The notes: generated from the letters alone by a model not told the origin. A DNA stretch of 64,000 nucleotides from Siphonodentalium dalli (GCA_032622095.1 CP136066.1:100091319-100155318); one strand, 5' to 3'. Shown: positions 1-9,971, counted from the first letter of the stretch. Numbers and translations are program-made.

Positions 1-78
1 CAATATTACTCACGTTAAACATATATACAAATATATAATATTCACCCATGGATATTGCGTCAGATATGACGTACTCAC

Positions 79-115
79 CCGCCAAGGGGTTATCAGTTTC
101 GGTGCAAGGAAATAA
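79..115 (-). CDS. Candidate 37-bp micro-exon
   Basis: On the minus strand a TATAG acceptor precedes a 37-nt open stretch that ends at a strong GTGAGTACG donor (plus positions 73-78). In frame 0 it reads LFPCTETDNPLA plus one base. Its length leaves a remainder of 1 on division by 3, the same phase class (0 to 1) as the exons at 612-642 and 11955-11994. No second copy exists in the window to test it, so it rests on splice signals only. Confidence 0.2.
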
Positions 116-502
116 CTATACTTTTCAATAAAAAAAATCAGAATGTTATCTGACGGGGGTGACCATGGGGTTTGTGTCTCCCGAATTACCCCATTTATGT
201 TACCCCAGCGGAAACCAAACATACACATGCTGCGCGGGAGTTGCCTTCGTTGATTCAGCTGCACTCCCTAATAAATTGGGCATGAAGTTGCATCTGCGCT
301 CCTAAACGAACAAGAGTATTCAAATTCGAAGAAAATACGAATGTGAGAGCCATTTTGTTATCAACCCAGAATCAGATCGTCTAATTTGGAGTGAGTTAAC
401 TAGAGAACGTAATATGTCTGGGTGATCAATATCATGCCTTGTGAGTCGTGACAGGTTCATCAACAACCATAACTTATAATTGCACTGCCACTGTTCATTT
501 TG
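116..502. other. Unassigned left flank
   Basis: No splice-bounded exon, repeat or RNA gene is apparent here. Short ORFs on both strands look like chance ORFs in AT-rich DNA. Confidence 0.4.
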
Positions 503-585
503 TTAACATTGCCATCTCAGGATGTAAATGCATGATTTATTTTGTGGCTTTCTGCCATCTGCCAAATCAAAGAGGCTGTTGTTTA
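503..585 (-). CDS. Candidate terminal micro-exon after the 26-nt GT-AG interval
   Basis: If the 26-nt interval at 586-611 is removed, the exon at 612-642 (ending in phase 1) joins here in frame and stays open for 27 codons, counting the split codon, before TAA. The peptide starts VNNSLFDLADGRK. Without that removal the frame stops at TAA right after the interval. The parallel locus at 11684-11928 has the same arrangement with a longer open frame. No family is recognised. The alternative is chance openness, because 27 codons is weak evidence alone. Confidence 0.3.
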
Positions 586-611
586 CTGAATATAGATATA
601 TGTATACTGAC
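586..611 (-). other. 26-nt GT-AG interval, near-palindromic (possible ultra-short intron)
   Basis: On the minus strand the interval begins GTCAGT and ends TTCAG, exactly 26 nt. The centre reads TATACATATATCTATA, one base off a perfect palindrome. The equivalent interval at 11929-11954 has the same length and a perfect palindrome. It is far shorter than typical animal introns, so splicing is an inference. Confidence 0.35.
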
Positions 612-642
612 CTTGATAGCCTTCTACTTCTAGTTTGTTCAA
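612..642 (-). CDS. 31-bp micro-exon of the L-x-x-(L/P)...EGYQ family
   Basis: Minus-strand exon with acceptor TTTAATTACAG and donor AAG|GTCAGT. It encodes LNKLEVEGYQ plus the first base of a split codon. Relatives are the 40-bp exon at 11955-11994 (LKNLEDYHKEGYQ) and the array exons (LNNPDHHLEEGYQ, 40 bp; 37 bp in unit 1). All lengths are 1 modulo 3, all start with Leu and end in EGYQ plus G, and the flanking introns align. Frame-preserving length change with conserved edges argues for a real coding exon. Function unknown; the peptide is short, charged and helix-prone. Confidence 0.5.
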
Positions 643-657
643 CTGTAATTAAATGTT

Positions 658-2299
658 GAATATAATGAATACTTCACATTATTTGAAGTGTGGTACCTGT
701 TCAATATATAATGCTCCAAATGCAGTTGATATATATAGTAAATTAGCTCGGTGAGGTGTGAAGTTAATGATGCATGCCCATAAAATCAATGTTTTAATGT
801 AGCTGTGCATAAGTATCTAGAAGTAACAAGGGCACCATAAGATGTTGCATAAATGAAACTGATTTGCTGATAGATGCACATAACAAGACTTGAGTTTCAA
901 AATGTATGTATGGATCCAAGCAAACATAGAATTGATGAATCAGAAATTTTAATTAACTTTTTGACAAACTGAAATAATGAGCTAAAATTAATTAGTTAAA
1001 TCTGGTTGATGTGTTCACCCAGTGAATAAGGGGTTGCTGCAATAATATACTATTGAGGGGTTTCCAAGTCTGAGCTATATCAGGAGGTGGAAAGTTTAGA
1101 CAGACCTAACAACCCCATTGTTAAACTAGTGTATCACTGAAGGAATATGATATGTGAAGATCCCATCAATAATATAATATAACAATAAAAATGTCAAAAA
1201 GAAGACTGTATTAATATTTTGTTATAAGTAACATTTTGGGAAGGGGTTCTCAGCAAGTATAACGCATGAAAAGGTGAGTTTGTGATGGAAAATTGTAAGC
1301 ATCCATTCTGCAAGAACTAATATAAACCTCTGGGCTGAGATGAGTTTTAGGTCTTATGTCCATAGCCAAATCCCCAGCTGACCAGATATCTCTAATAATA
1401 TGTCATATTTACAGTCGAGGGCTCTCTGCTTGAGTGAATGACCTCATATACCAATATTTGTATTAATTGGGCTGATTCTTCAAGATATAAGTGCTTGTAA
1501 AATGTCCATGCTCACGGAAGCAAGAAATGTAAATTTGAAGAAATGTACACTCACGCCGAGTTCATGCCTCCATAATTTGATATATTATAAACTCAGTCAT
1601 CTATAGATAACAAAACTGTCCATTAATTCGTTAAAAACGCTCAAATGTGGTGCCAAACAGAGAGGAAAATATATTTTTTTTTCTTCAGCCGTGAAAAGTC
1701 GTTCCATCTGATATCCGGTCGGATGTAAAAAGTTCCTCTGTTCAACATTTACAACTGAATAAACGTATAAATTTGTCGATGTTTATGCAGCCCATCAACG
1801 TTTTGCCATAGATTTATAAACGTGGATAAATGTCCAAATCGGCATCTATGATCCCCTGTAACTTTCTGTAAATTTGGAAGTTTATCTAAGAATACACGAC
1901 AGCAAATCCAAATAAATTTCAACGTTGAGTCATTTGTGCAATTCAGAAATTCGTGCTATTATTTTCCTTAGCATTCGTGACTTACTTTTTTATCTGCCAA
2001 TAAATCGGCTTTCTCAAACAGCTGATCCATGGTGATGTCGTTTATCTGAAAAAAGATGGAAACAGCAAGGTGACAGAATTAATATACTCTGGTCGTCTGA
2101 TATGTACCAATTTTTACCATCATCAGTAAATTTAATATTGAATGCAAATACCCATTCAGTCAGTTAGTGATATGTGAACAGACATCACACATACACAACT
2201 ATATTACATGATACAAGTGCAGAATGATTACTATTAACGGGTGGTCAGATAATATGCTAAACAAATGGTCTAAGGAATATTTGAACATTCCCAGTGGAA
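658..2299. repeat. Tandem duplication, copy 1 (1.65 kb)
   Basis: This block recurs at 2308-3953 after an 8-bp spacer. The copies are nearly identical in non-coding parts apart from a few indels: about 57 bp near 1320-1376 is present only here, and about 80 bp near 2930-3006 is present only in copy 2. The contained micro-exon (1986-2045) is the most diverged part. The 658-1130 portion also aligns with 12010-12450 and with the array unit (about 15830-16345). Confidence 0.9.
1986..2045 (-). CDS. 60-bp phase-0 micro-exon (INDI..TM family), copy 1
   Basis: Minus strand: pyrimidine tract and CTTTTTTCAG acceptor, 20 codons, then GTAAGT donor. The peptide is INDITMDQLF...LLADKK, acidic and probably helical. 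Both edges are phase 0, so the exon can be duplicated or skipped without a frameshift. The copy at 3641-3703 differs at 7 of 60 bases plus a 3-base indel, while about 125 bases of adjoining intron differ at about one base. Six of the seven substitutions change the amino acid. The exon at 9694-9747 shares the I-(N/D)...TM start and may be homologous. Family unrecognised. Confidence 0.6.
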
Positions 2300-2307
2300 A
2301 GTACTCA

Positions 2308-3953
2308 GAATATAATGAATACCTCACATTATTTGAAGTGTGGTACCTGTTCAATATATAATGCTACAAATGCAGTTGATATATATATAGTAAATTAGCT
2401 CAAGTGAGGTGTGAAGTTAATGATGCATGCCCATGAAATCAATGTTTTAATGTAGCTGTGCATTAGTATCTAGAAGTAACAAAGGCACCATAAGATGTGG
2501 CATAAATGAAACTGATTTGCTGATAGATGCACATAACAAAACTTGAGTTTCAAAATGTATGTATGGATCCAAGCAAACATAGAATTGATGAATCAGAAAT
2601 TTTAATTAACTTTTTGCCAAACTGAAATAATGAGCTAAAATTAATTAGTTAAATCTGGTTGATGTGTTCACCCAGTGAATAAGAGGTTGCTGCAATCATA
2701 TACTATTGAGGGGTTTCCAAGTCTGAGCTATATCAGGAGGTGGAAAGTTTAGACAGACATAACAACCCCATTGTTAAACTAGTGTATAACTGAAGGAATA
2801 TGATATGTGAAGATCCCATCAATAATATAATATAACAATAAAAATGTCAAAAAGAAGACTGTATTAATATTTTTTTATAAGGAACATTTTGGGAAGGGGT
2901 TCTAACTTCTCAGCAAGTATAACACATGGAAAGGGACAACTCCCAAAAAAAGTACATGGAAGTACGCGAAAGGCTCGAATGACAATTTAATATAGATCAA
3001 TACTGTGAGTTTGTGATGGAAAATTGTAAGCACCCATTCTGCAAGAACTGACCAGATATCTCTAATAATATGTCATATTTACAGTTGTTGGCGAATAACC
3101 TCATATACCAATATTTGTATTAATTGGGCTGGTTCTTCAAGATATAAGTGCTTGTAAAATGCCCATGCTCACGGAAGCAAGAAATGTAAATTTGAAGAAA
3201 TGTACACTCACGCCGAGTTTATGCCTCCATAATTTGATATATTATAAACTCAGTCATCTATAGATAACAAAACTGTTCATTAATTCGTTAAAAACGCTCA
3301 AATGTGGTGCCAAACTGAGAGGGAAATATATTTTTTTCTCCAGCCGTGAAAAGTCGTTCCATCTGATATCCGGTCGGATGTAAAAAGTTCCTCTGTTCAA
3401 TATTTACAACTGAATAAACGTTTAAATTTGTCGACGTTTATGCAGCCCATCAACATTTTGCCATAGATTTATAAACGTGGATAAATGTCCAAATCGGCAT
3501 CTATGATCCCCTGTAACTTTCTGTAAATTTGGAAGTTTATCTAAGAATACACGACAACAAATCCAAATAAATTTCAACGTTGAGTCATTTGTGCAGTTCA
3601 GAAATTCGTGCTATTATTTTCCTTAGCATTCGTGACTTACTTTTTTATTTGCCAAGAAATCGGCTTGCTTAAAGAGCCGATTCATGGTGATGATGTCGTT
3701 TATCTGAAAAAAAAGATGGAAACAGCAAGGTGACAGAATTAATATACTCTGGTCGTCTGATATGTAGCAATTTTTACCATCATCAGTAAAATTTAATGCA
3801 AATACCCATTCAGTCAGTTAGTGATATGTGAACAGACATCACACATACACAACTATATTACATGATACAAGTGCAGAATGATTACTATTAACGGGTGGTC
3901 AGATAATATGCTAAACAAATGGTCTAAGGAATATTTGAACATTCCAAGTGGAA
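2308..3953. repeat. Tandem duplication, copy 2 (1.65 kb)
   Basis: Second copy of the block at 658-2299, offset about 1650-1654 bp, ending at the shared AGTGGAA. It holds the exon at 3641-3703. It contains an extra segment of about 80 bp near 2930-3006 that copy 1 lacks. Confidence 0.9.
3641..3703 (-). CDS. 63-bp phase-0 micro-exon (INDI..TM family), copy 2
   Basis: Minus strand, between CTTTTTTTTCAG and GTAAGT. It encodes 21 residues beginning INDIITMNRLF and ending FLANKK, with one extra Ile codon relative to copy 1. Replacements turn acidic Asp and Glu residues into Asn and Lys (D to N twice, E to K, plus Q to R and K to Q), so the segment becomes basic. The adjacent intron is almost unchanged from copy 1, which fits selection for amino-acid change. 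Confidence 0.6.
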
Positions 3954-4301
3954 CTACTTGTCAATGGTTATTGCATATAGAAGTATACTATATTCAACCC
4001 CGTGTAAATGGTATCGCCAAACCCGAGAGAGCTGCAGTTTTGATAAATGAACATATGTTCCCTCAGATAAAGCTTGCTCTCACCCCGATAAATTTAATAG
4101 AAATTACGACTTTACGATTTTATCATAAATAGTAGACACTTTTTGACGTTAGGTAGTTCGTTAGAAACATAATTATCAGTCATAGCTGGCGGATAATGCG
4201 TGTATCAATAGAAAAAATATATGTTTAATAAACCATAAAATTGTCCAGCTTGCAGAGCGGTTCGCAAACAATTCTATGTGCGTCCAATTGTGAGTACCCA
4301 C
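3954..4301. other. Unassigned spacer
   Basis: Single-copy sequence between the 1.65-kb duplication and the exon candidate at 4302-4361. A plus-strand ORF of 84 codons crosses the duplication edge (3878-4132), but its start lies in duplicated intron and its downstream half has no second copy. I do not call it a gene. Confidence 0.4.
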
Positions 4302-4361
4302 CATAATTTCGGGTATCAACGCCGCAGATCGATCCTGCGATGAGATGTCGCCAAACCAGAG
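4302..4361 (-). CDS. Candidate 60-bp phase-0 micro-exon
   Basis: Minus strand: acceptor CACTCCAG, 20 open codons (LWFGDISSQD...LIPEIM), then ATTATG|GTGGGT. The end resembles the array exon, which also closes with Ile-Met at ATTATG|GTAAGT. Base composition is richer in G+C than the surroundings. The donor is weaker than the others, there is no second copy, and the family is unknown. Confidence 0.35.
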
Positions 4362-4750
4362 CTGGAGTGTCAAAGATGCGAATGATATGCTTCACATTTT
4401 GGCTGTTTCTGCTTGAAATTATCCCAATTATCATTCGGACAGGTAAAACTATTGTCACCACTGACAGCACAAGAAATATTGGATTATTCTCTCATAAACT
4501 TGACATAAATATCGGCAATAAATAACTTTTCATGTTTGGACCATTTTGTTGTACAAGTAAAATGTAATATATTTTGTTTGAAACGTGTTTATTGTTTTCG
4601 TCTATCTTAAATATAGCATACTATGGTGTTTATAGACCAAACTGCTCAAGATGGCTTCCACAATGGCAGCCAAAGTTGGTAAAAAGTTATTTTTTTTACA
4701 TATATATCTGCGTTATCCGAAAAGGTAGCAAATTGTGACTCATTTTGATA
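4362..4750. other. Unassigned spacer
   Basis: No repeat or convincing exon. A plus-strand hydrophobic ORF near 4376-4443 (MRMICFTFWLFLLEI...) followed by AG|GTAAAA looks like a signal-peptide exon, but AT-rich codons alone could give this. Confidence 0.35.
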
Positions 4751-4753
4751 TTA

Positions 4754-5501
4754 GGGTCGACAACGGACGATAGCGCGCGATTATAACCAGCGTTTTCTGT
4801 CGCCGTAGCAGTTCAAATCGCGCAATTTTTATATTCACACTGCAAGCGACTGAATCGCTGATCACGAGGCGATCACAGAAGTGATTTTATGCTTCGTTGA
4901 TTTCTCGCTTTGTGGCAAACCAGCGGGATAATTGGGCCGCTGTCAAATACGATATTTATACGCGTTTATTCCTCCTATTTGAAGGCGACACATTCATTCG
5001 TCGTCGCAATAAAATGTGGTGGAGGACTTTAGCCTCATTCTGATAACTGAAGTGCAAGCATAAGAAGAGAAAATACCTGACAAGCGCTCGACGTATAATA
5101 ACATGATCGTCTGGCTAATTTTTGTCCAAATACATCCCAAGTTTGTGAAGTTACTTTCCCCAAAAGTTACCCCCCACGATAAAAAAAATTACAAACTGGA
5201 ATTATAGAATTCAACGCAATTTATATGACATTTTAGGAAGCCCCTGCACCATTCCACTTGACATACCTTATTTGACAATTACATTTGTTTGAAAAACAAT
5301 GTTTACCAAATTCTGATTAAAATGTCCATATACATTTTATTTGTGACCTGCCTGTAAATGATGCACTCAAACGATTATCTACCCAAACCATCGTGCGCGA
5401 CGAAGCGATGCAGTCGCTTTCGGTGTGAATATAAAAATAGCGCTACGGACACAGAAAACCGCCGTAAAAATCGCGCGCTCGTGCCCGGTGTGGATTGACC
5501 C
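4754..5501. mobile_element. Non-autonomous DNA transposon (Harbinger-like MITE)
   Basis: 748 bp bounded by imperfect inverted repeats of roughly 110 bp. The left arm begins GGGTCGACAACGG and the reverse complement of the right arm begins GGGTCAATCCAC. Both then run through GCGCGCGATT and a shared TTTTTATATTCACAC block. The flanks carry a TTA direct repeat (4751-4753 and 5502-5504), which suits the 3-bp TWA target duplication of PIF/Harbinger elements. The arms are CpG-rich compared with the host. No transposase ORF is present. The family call is inferred from target-site length only. Confidence 0.65.
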
Positions 5502-5504
5502 TTA

Positions 5505-6118
5505 TACGTGTAAGCTAATAAACTGACAACAACATGTTCTGTTCTGTTTGTTGGAACATGGCAAATTCATTTTAAAGTTGTAGCATGGAATTTTGCCAAT
5601 AACCTCCTTTGTGATTCTGACCATGTTATTGAAAGGAAATGTGTTGAACTTTGAGACAAAACTGAGATAAACCATAATATGTGGCTATTCTGGCCCAATG
5701 TGAATATGTATACACGGAGTGACTATACGGTTTCACTCCAAGCCATGCTCTATTTATTAAATTGGTCAGGTGAAAAAGTATACCTGGTGTCATGGGTGAG
5801 GGTGTGCACATGAATCGATCGGCTAAATGCCCATTGGTGAGGTGCATATGTATGTACATGGAGTGACTCTATGATCATTGTTGCGGTGTTTATGTATATT
5901 TTGAATGTATATTTGGCTATGTGTGTGGAGAACAGTTATTAAGGGATGACCGTATGTCCAATGTGTATACAATGATTGTCTTATGATCATGAATGTGGTG
6001 GACATGCATTCATGGAGGGACTATATGGTTATTGGTCATGTGTATGATTATATCCGGTGTGCCTGAATTGTGGCTCATGGATGTGCGGTCATTTGCGGTC
6101 AAATATAATTCTCGCCGT
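5505..6118. repeat. TG-rich degenerate repeats, period about 150 bp
   Basis: The motif 'atgtatacacggagtgactatacgg' style recurs in diverged form near 5700, 5840 and 6000 (for example CATGGAGTGACT at about 5860 and CATGGAGGGACT at about 6010). The stretch is rich in TG/TA and poor in long ORFs. No gene is called. Confidence 0.4.
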
Positions 6119-6126
6119 TCACTTAC

Positions 6127-6189
6127 TGTCTCCAGTTTCCTGGCTCTTGTTATCTCCAAAAATTCGTCAACACGTTTTAGATTATCCAT
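6127..6189 (-). CDS. 63-bp phase-0 micro-exon, MDNLK family (intact copy A)
   Basis: Minus strand: acceptor TTTATATTCCAG, 21 codons, donor ACA|GTAAGT. Peptide MDNLKRVDEF...TRARKLET, charged and helix-prone. Relatives are 12548-12610 (intact; MDNLKSGENC...RVRQLDT), 7794-7855 (frameshifted), a 3'-half remnant in each array unit (14461-14497 in unit 1) and 60352-60414 (stop codon). The MDNLK and TR-x-R-x-L-(E/D)-T edges are conserved while the middle varies. Symmetric phase allows frame-neutral duplication. No known domain is recognised. Confidence 0.62.
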
Positions 6190-6479
6190 CTGGAATATAA
6201 ATCAGAAAATTATTCACTCACATGCGGGTTTGTATTGAACACAATCGTGAATACATACAATGCTAAAAAACATGCCTGTCCTTTATAGCCATCAGAAAAG
6301 CATTTGACTCTGTTGTGCCGCTGTTATTGCCCAAAATGGAAGAAAAGTTAGGCATCATTATCTTGATATATCTTTGACATTGTTAGATCAATGTATAATT
6401 AGAATTGCTATGTTACAAAAACAGTCGTAGGATTAGGGTCCCATTGTCTATCTAAAGTAGTAGTACTGCTAGGATTAAC

Positions 6480-6557
6480 TTGATCTTCAAACCTCTTTAA
6501 ATGTTCAACGATGATTTCAAATATATAATTGATGACAGTTGTGAAGCCAACACTCTT
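6480..6557 (-). CDS. Candidate exon, KSVGF...EHLK type (copy A)
   Basis: Minus strand: acceptor GTTTGTAACTTAG, then 26 open codons (KSVGFTTVINYI...HLKRFEDQ) to a weak CAA|GTTAAT donor. The copy B equivalent (8150-8227) has an in-frame TGA. Exon divergence between copies (about 10 in 78) exceeds that of the intron beyond it (about 5 in 72). The V-D-x-I-x-x-x-L pattern loosely resembles the array exon. The donor is poor, so the 3' edge is uncertain and the exon may be dead in both copies. Confidence 0.35.
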
Positions 6558-7514
6558 CTAAGTTACAAACTAAACCATCTGCCATGTTCACATGTAATTA
6601 TTTATTAATTATTGTTTTATTATGCACTGTGTTATTAACATACTCCCACTTTATCACAGGAGATAATACATAGTCCATTTCAAACTCAATATTTCTTGAT
6701 AAAAATCCCATCTTTTGTACAAAACGTCTTCACGTATCGACAGATATAATGCTAATCTGTCCAAATCAAACGCATATTTGAATCTACAGTAATCGACAAA
6801 CGGTTGTAATAGATTCGATCTGTACGATTATTTGGGACTGAATGGTTATTAAATTTGATCAGGATTTCCACCATGCACGTTTATTCGGAAATTTATATAA
6901 AAAAATTCAGTGACAGATATCTGATCGATTGGCATGATACATTTTGCAGATGATATTTGAGAATATTTTCTTCTAAGTGAAAAGATAAGTGAACAGAATT
7001 TAATCGTAAGCTCTCAAGTCACAAATTACTGTAAAACATGCACTGACTGTCACTTTATTCGCCATTCAAGTCTGTTCTCGCTGACATTAACCGGTGTCAG
7101 TCACTCTCTAAAAAAAGATCAGTAGAGCTAGCAACTGCATGTGTTGATTCTAATTGAGTGACCAATAAAAACGATCAAATTTAAAGGTTTACTTCAACTT
7201 GATAAGGGATTGATACGTGTTCGTTCTAAATACATAATAAAGTTCACTCAATGATTTTAATGGACGCAGAAATTTTATGAAAATATATTGTTTAAAACTA
7301 GTCGATTTTGACTAATACTGGGATTAAATTATACAAAATAAAACTTTCAATTAAGGTTATCGGCTATAAGATAATTTAGATAACCAATTTGTATATATAC
7401 TATAACACGTTTGCACGTATTTAAACTTTTTACTGTAATAACTGGATACGGGTAACTGTAGTCGAAACCAGAGATAGTTCTTAAATAATATAAATTATCT
7501 AAGCTTAATCTTAA

Positions 7515-7569
7515 CTCAGTCTGAAGCTTTTTCCCTATATTCCCTTACCATTGTGAATGACGAATAAAT
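7515..7569 (-). pseudogene. Broken IDSS-type exon (copy A)
   Basis: Counterpart of the intact exon at 9694-9747. An extra A in the AGGGAAAAAGC run shifts the frame and brings in a TGA, and the donor has changed from GAG|GTAAGA to GAGTTAAGA. Both lesions are visible by direct comparison. Confidence 0.6.
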
Positions 7570-7710
7570 CTTAAACAAATATATAAACAATTAGGTCAGT
7601 GATAAAAGACTTGACCCATTAGATCCCTACCATTTATAGCAACACCCCTACATTTTTGAAATTCCCTGAATATATCCATCTGGATGTTAATGATGGCTTT
7701 CGTTGGGTTC

Positions 7711-7742
7711 TGATTTCGTGGTTGGGTCGAACCACGAAATCA
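7711..7742. repeat. Perfect 13-bp-stem hairpin at the duplication junction
   Basis: TGATTTCGTGGTT and its reverse complement flank a 6-nt loop. The stem can extend outward (CGTTG / CAACG) with a bulge. It lies in the 93-bp spacer between copies A and B (7693-7785), so it may be a small foldback element or mark the rearrangement junction. Confidence 0.7.
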
Positions 7743-7793
7743 ACGAACAATGGATCCCCCACGAATAAAACGGATTTTACAGTAATCACTTAC

Positions 7794-7855
7794 TGTTTCC
7801 AGTTGTCTGGCTCTTGTTTGTTCTAAAAAGGCATCAACACTTTTAGATTAACCAT
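7794..7855 (-). pseudogene. MDNLK-family exon with 1-bp deletion (copy B)
   Basis: Splice sites are kept (TTATATTACAG acceptor, GTAAGT donor), but one base is missing after the fifth codon (AAAACGTG has become AAAGTG), giving 62 bp and an early TAG. Beyond the deletion the sequence still matches the family (TRARQLET). Confidence 0.65.
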
Positions 7856-8149
7856 CTGTAATATAAATCAGAAAATTATTCACTCACTTGAGGTTTTGTA
7901 CTGAAAACAATCGTGAATACATACAATGCTAAAAAACATGCGTATCCTTTATAGACATCAGAAAAGCATTGGACTCTGTTGATAGGTCGCTTTTATTTCC
8001 AAAAATGGAGGAAAAGTTAAGTCATCATTATCTTAATATATCTTTGACTTTGTTAGATCAATGTATAATTCGAGTTGCTATGTTACAAAGACAGGCGTAG
8101 GATTAGGGCCCCGTTGTCTATCTAAAGTAGTAGTACTGCAAGGATTAAC

Positions 8150-8227
8150 TTCATCTCCAAATCACTTTAAATGTTCATCGATGATATCGACAATATATTT
8201 GATGACAGTTGTGAAGCCAACACTCTT
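8150..8227 (-). pseudogene. KSVGF-type exon with in-frame stop (copy B)
   Basis: Equivalent of 6480-6557. It reads KSVGFTTVIKYIVDIIDEHLK and then TGA. The acceptor is unchanged and the donor is weak. Confidence 0.4.
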
Positions 8228-8983
8228 CTAAGTTACAAACTAAACATGTTCACATGTAATTATTTATTAATTATTGTTTTATTATGCACTGTGTTATTAA
8301 CATACTCCCACTTTATTACAGGATAAAATACATAGTCCATTTGAAACTCAATATTTCTTGATAAAAATCCCATTTTGTGTACAAAACGTCTTCACGTATC
8401 GACAGATCTAATTATATAATGCTATTAATATGCCCAAATCAAACGCATATTTGAATCTACAGTTATCGCCAAACAGTTGTAATAGTTTCGATCTGTTCTT
8501 CCCTGTACGATTATTTGGGACTGAATGGTTATTAAATTTGATCAGGATTTCCACTATGCACGTTTATTCGGAAATTTATAAAATTCTTCAGTGACAGATA
8601 TCTGATGATAAATTTTGCAGATGATATTTGAGAATATGTTCTAAGTGAAGAGATAAGTGAACAGAATTTAATCGTAAACTCTCAAGTCTCAAATTACTGT
8701 AAAACATGCACTGGCTCTCACTTTATTCGCCATTCAAGTCTTTTCCCGCTGACATTAACCGGTGTCGGTCACTCTCTCAAAAAGATCAGTAGAGCTAGCA
8801 ACTGCACGTGTTGGCATAATACCAGAATTGCTGATTCTAATTGAGTAACCAATGAAAATGATCCAATGTAAAGGTTTACTTCAACTTGATGAGGGATTGA
8901 TACGTGTTCGTTCTAAATACATAATAAAGTTCACTCAATGATCTTAATGGACGCAGAAATTTTATGAAAATATATTGTTTAAA

Positions 8984-9467
8984 GGCACGTGAGGCCTTAG
9001 TTGTCGAAAATATTCATATTTGTTCTAATCACCGAAAACAATAAAACGCATACAGTTTCGTTCATATATACCATGACCATCACGTAAACAGCATGTTATC
9101 ATAAAGACCTACTATATTTTACCTAAGCAAGAGCCTGATTGTGTTACAGAAGACAGCACAATGCTACTGGCTAATCACACACAGATGGCATAAGCGCTCT
9201 TTATTAGTTCCATATCAGGAATTCACCAACAAAGAACGCTCTTTAAGTTTACCATCATAATATAAACACACACCAGAAAAGTTACTTTTTATGCTTTTGT
9301 TTACATAACAATGGTCAAACATTTGACAATAACATACTGTTTATGCGATATTTCTTATTTGTATACGGACAAAGTCTGTCTACATTTTGATGTTCTTTCT
9401 GTTTGTGGCGGTTTTTGACCGGTGGAAATATTTTCACATGATACCCACCGCCAAGGCCAACCGTACC
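8984..9467. mobile_element. 484-bp MITE with TTTAAA (or TTAA) target duplication
   Basis: Copy A keeps the empty site (TGTTTAAAACTAG at about 7288-7300). In copy B the site is split, with TTTAAA on both sides (8978-8983 and 9468-9473). The ends are weak inverted repeats: GGCACGTGAGGCCTTAG against GGTACGGTTGGCCTTGG, 12 of 17 matching. No ORF of note. If the true duplication is TTAA the ends become AGG...CCT. The superfamily is not assignable with confidence. Confidence 0.75.
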
Positions 9468-9693
9468 TTTAAAACTAGTCGATTTTGACCAATACTGGGA
9501 TTAAATTGTGCAAAATAAAACTATTTCAATTTAGGTTATCGGCTATAAGATAATTTAGATAACCAATTTGTCTATATACTATAACACGTTTGCATGTATT
9601 TAAACTTTTTACTGTAATAACTGGATACGGGTAACCGTAGTCGAAACCAGAGATAGTTCTTAAATAATATATATTATCTGAGCTTATTCTTAC

Positions 9694-9747
9694 CTCAGTC
9701 TGAAGCTTTTCCCTATATTCCCTTACCATTGTGAATGACGAATCAAT
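9694..9747 (-). CDS. 54-bp phase-0 micro-exon, IDSS..TM type (intact copy B)
   Basis: Minus strand: TATTTGTTTAAG acceptor, 18 codons (IDSSFTMVREYREKLQTE), donor GAG|GTAAGA. It shares I-(N/D)-x-x-x-T-M at the start with the exons at 1986-2045 and 3641-3703, so it may be the same exon type in another duplicate. Strongly charged and helix-prone. The acceptor is AAG rather than CAG, a mild weakness. Confidence 0.5.
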
Positions 9748-9969
9748 CTTAAACAAATATATAAACAATTAGGTCAGTGATAAAAGACTTGACCCATTAG
9801 ATCCCTACCATTTATAGCAACACCCCTACATTTTTGAAATTCCCTGAATATATCCATCTGGATGTTAATGTGTATCTGCATATATTGCCTGACGCATGGA
9901 TAGCTGCAAGATGTTTTTACAGTTTGACACCTTGCTGCCATGTGTGGATCAGGTGTGATTGAGGCATGT

Positions 9970-9971
9970 AT

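Larger units (their letters stand above)
6119..7692. repeat. Tandem duplication, copy A
   Basis: Aligns with 7786-9870 once the 484-bp insertion in copy B is removed. Contains, in minus-strand order, a broken IDSS-type exon (7515-7569), a candidate KSVGF exon (6480-6557) and an intact MDNLK exon (6127-6189). Intron divergence between the copies is about 7 percent by eye over the stretches I compared. Confidence 0.88.
7786..9870. repeat. Tandem duplication, copy B
   Basis: Second copy of 6119-7692, lengthened by the MITE at 8984-9467. It retains an intact IDSS exon (9694-9747), but its MDNLK exon (7794-7855) and KSVGF exon (8150-8227) are broken. Confidence 0.88.

Noticed and set aside
1540-1720. 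Possible exon with a GTGAGT donor (MTEFIIYQIMEA) and an upstream 36-codon frame in the 1.65-kb duplication
   Set aside because: Both copies have an in-frame stop before the donor, and the upstream frame is broken by indels in copy 2.
4376-4443. Plus-strand hydrophobic signal-peptide-like ORF ending at AG|GTAAAA
   Set aside because: Single copy, AT-rich codons, and opposite to the other exons. Chance is a sufficient explanation.
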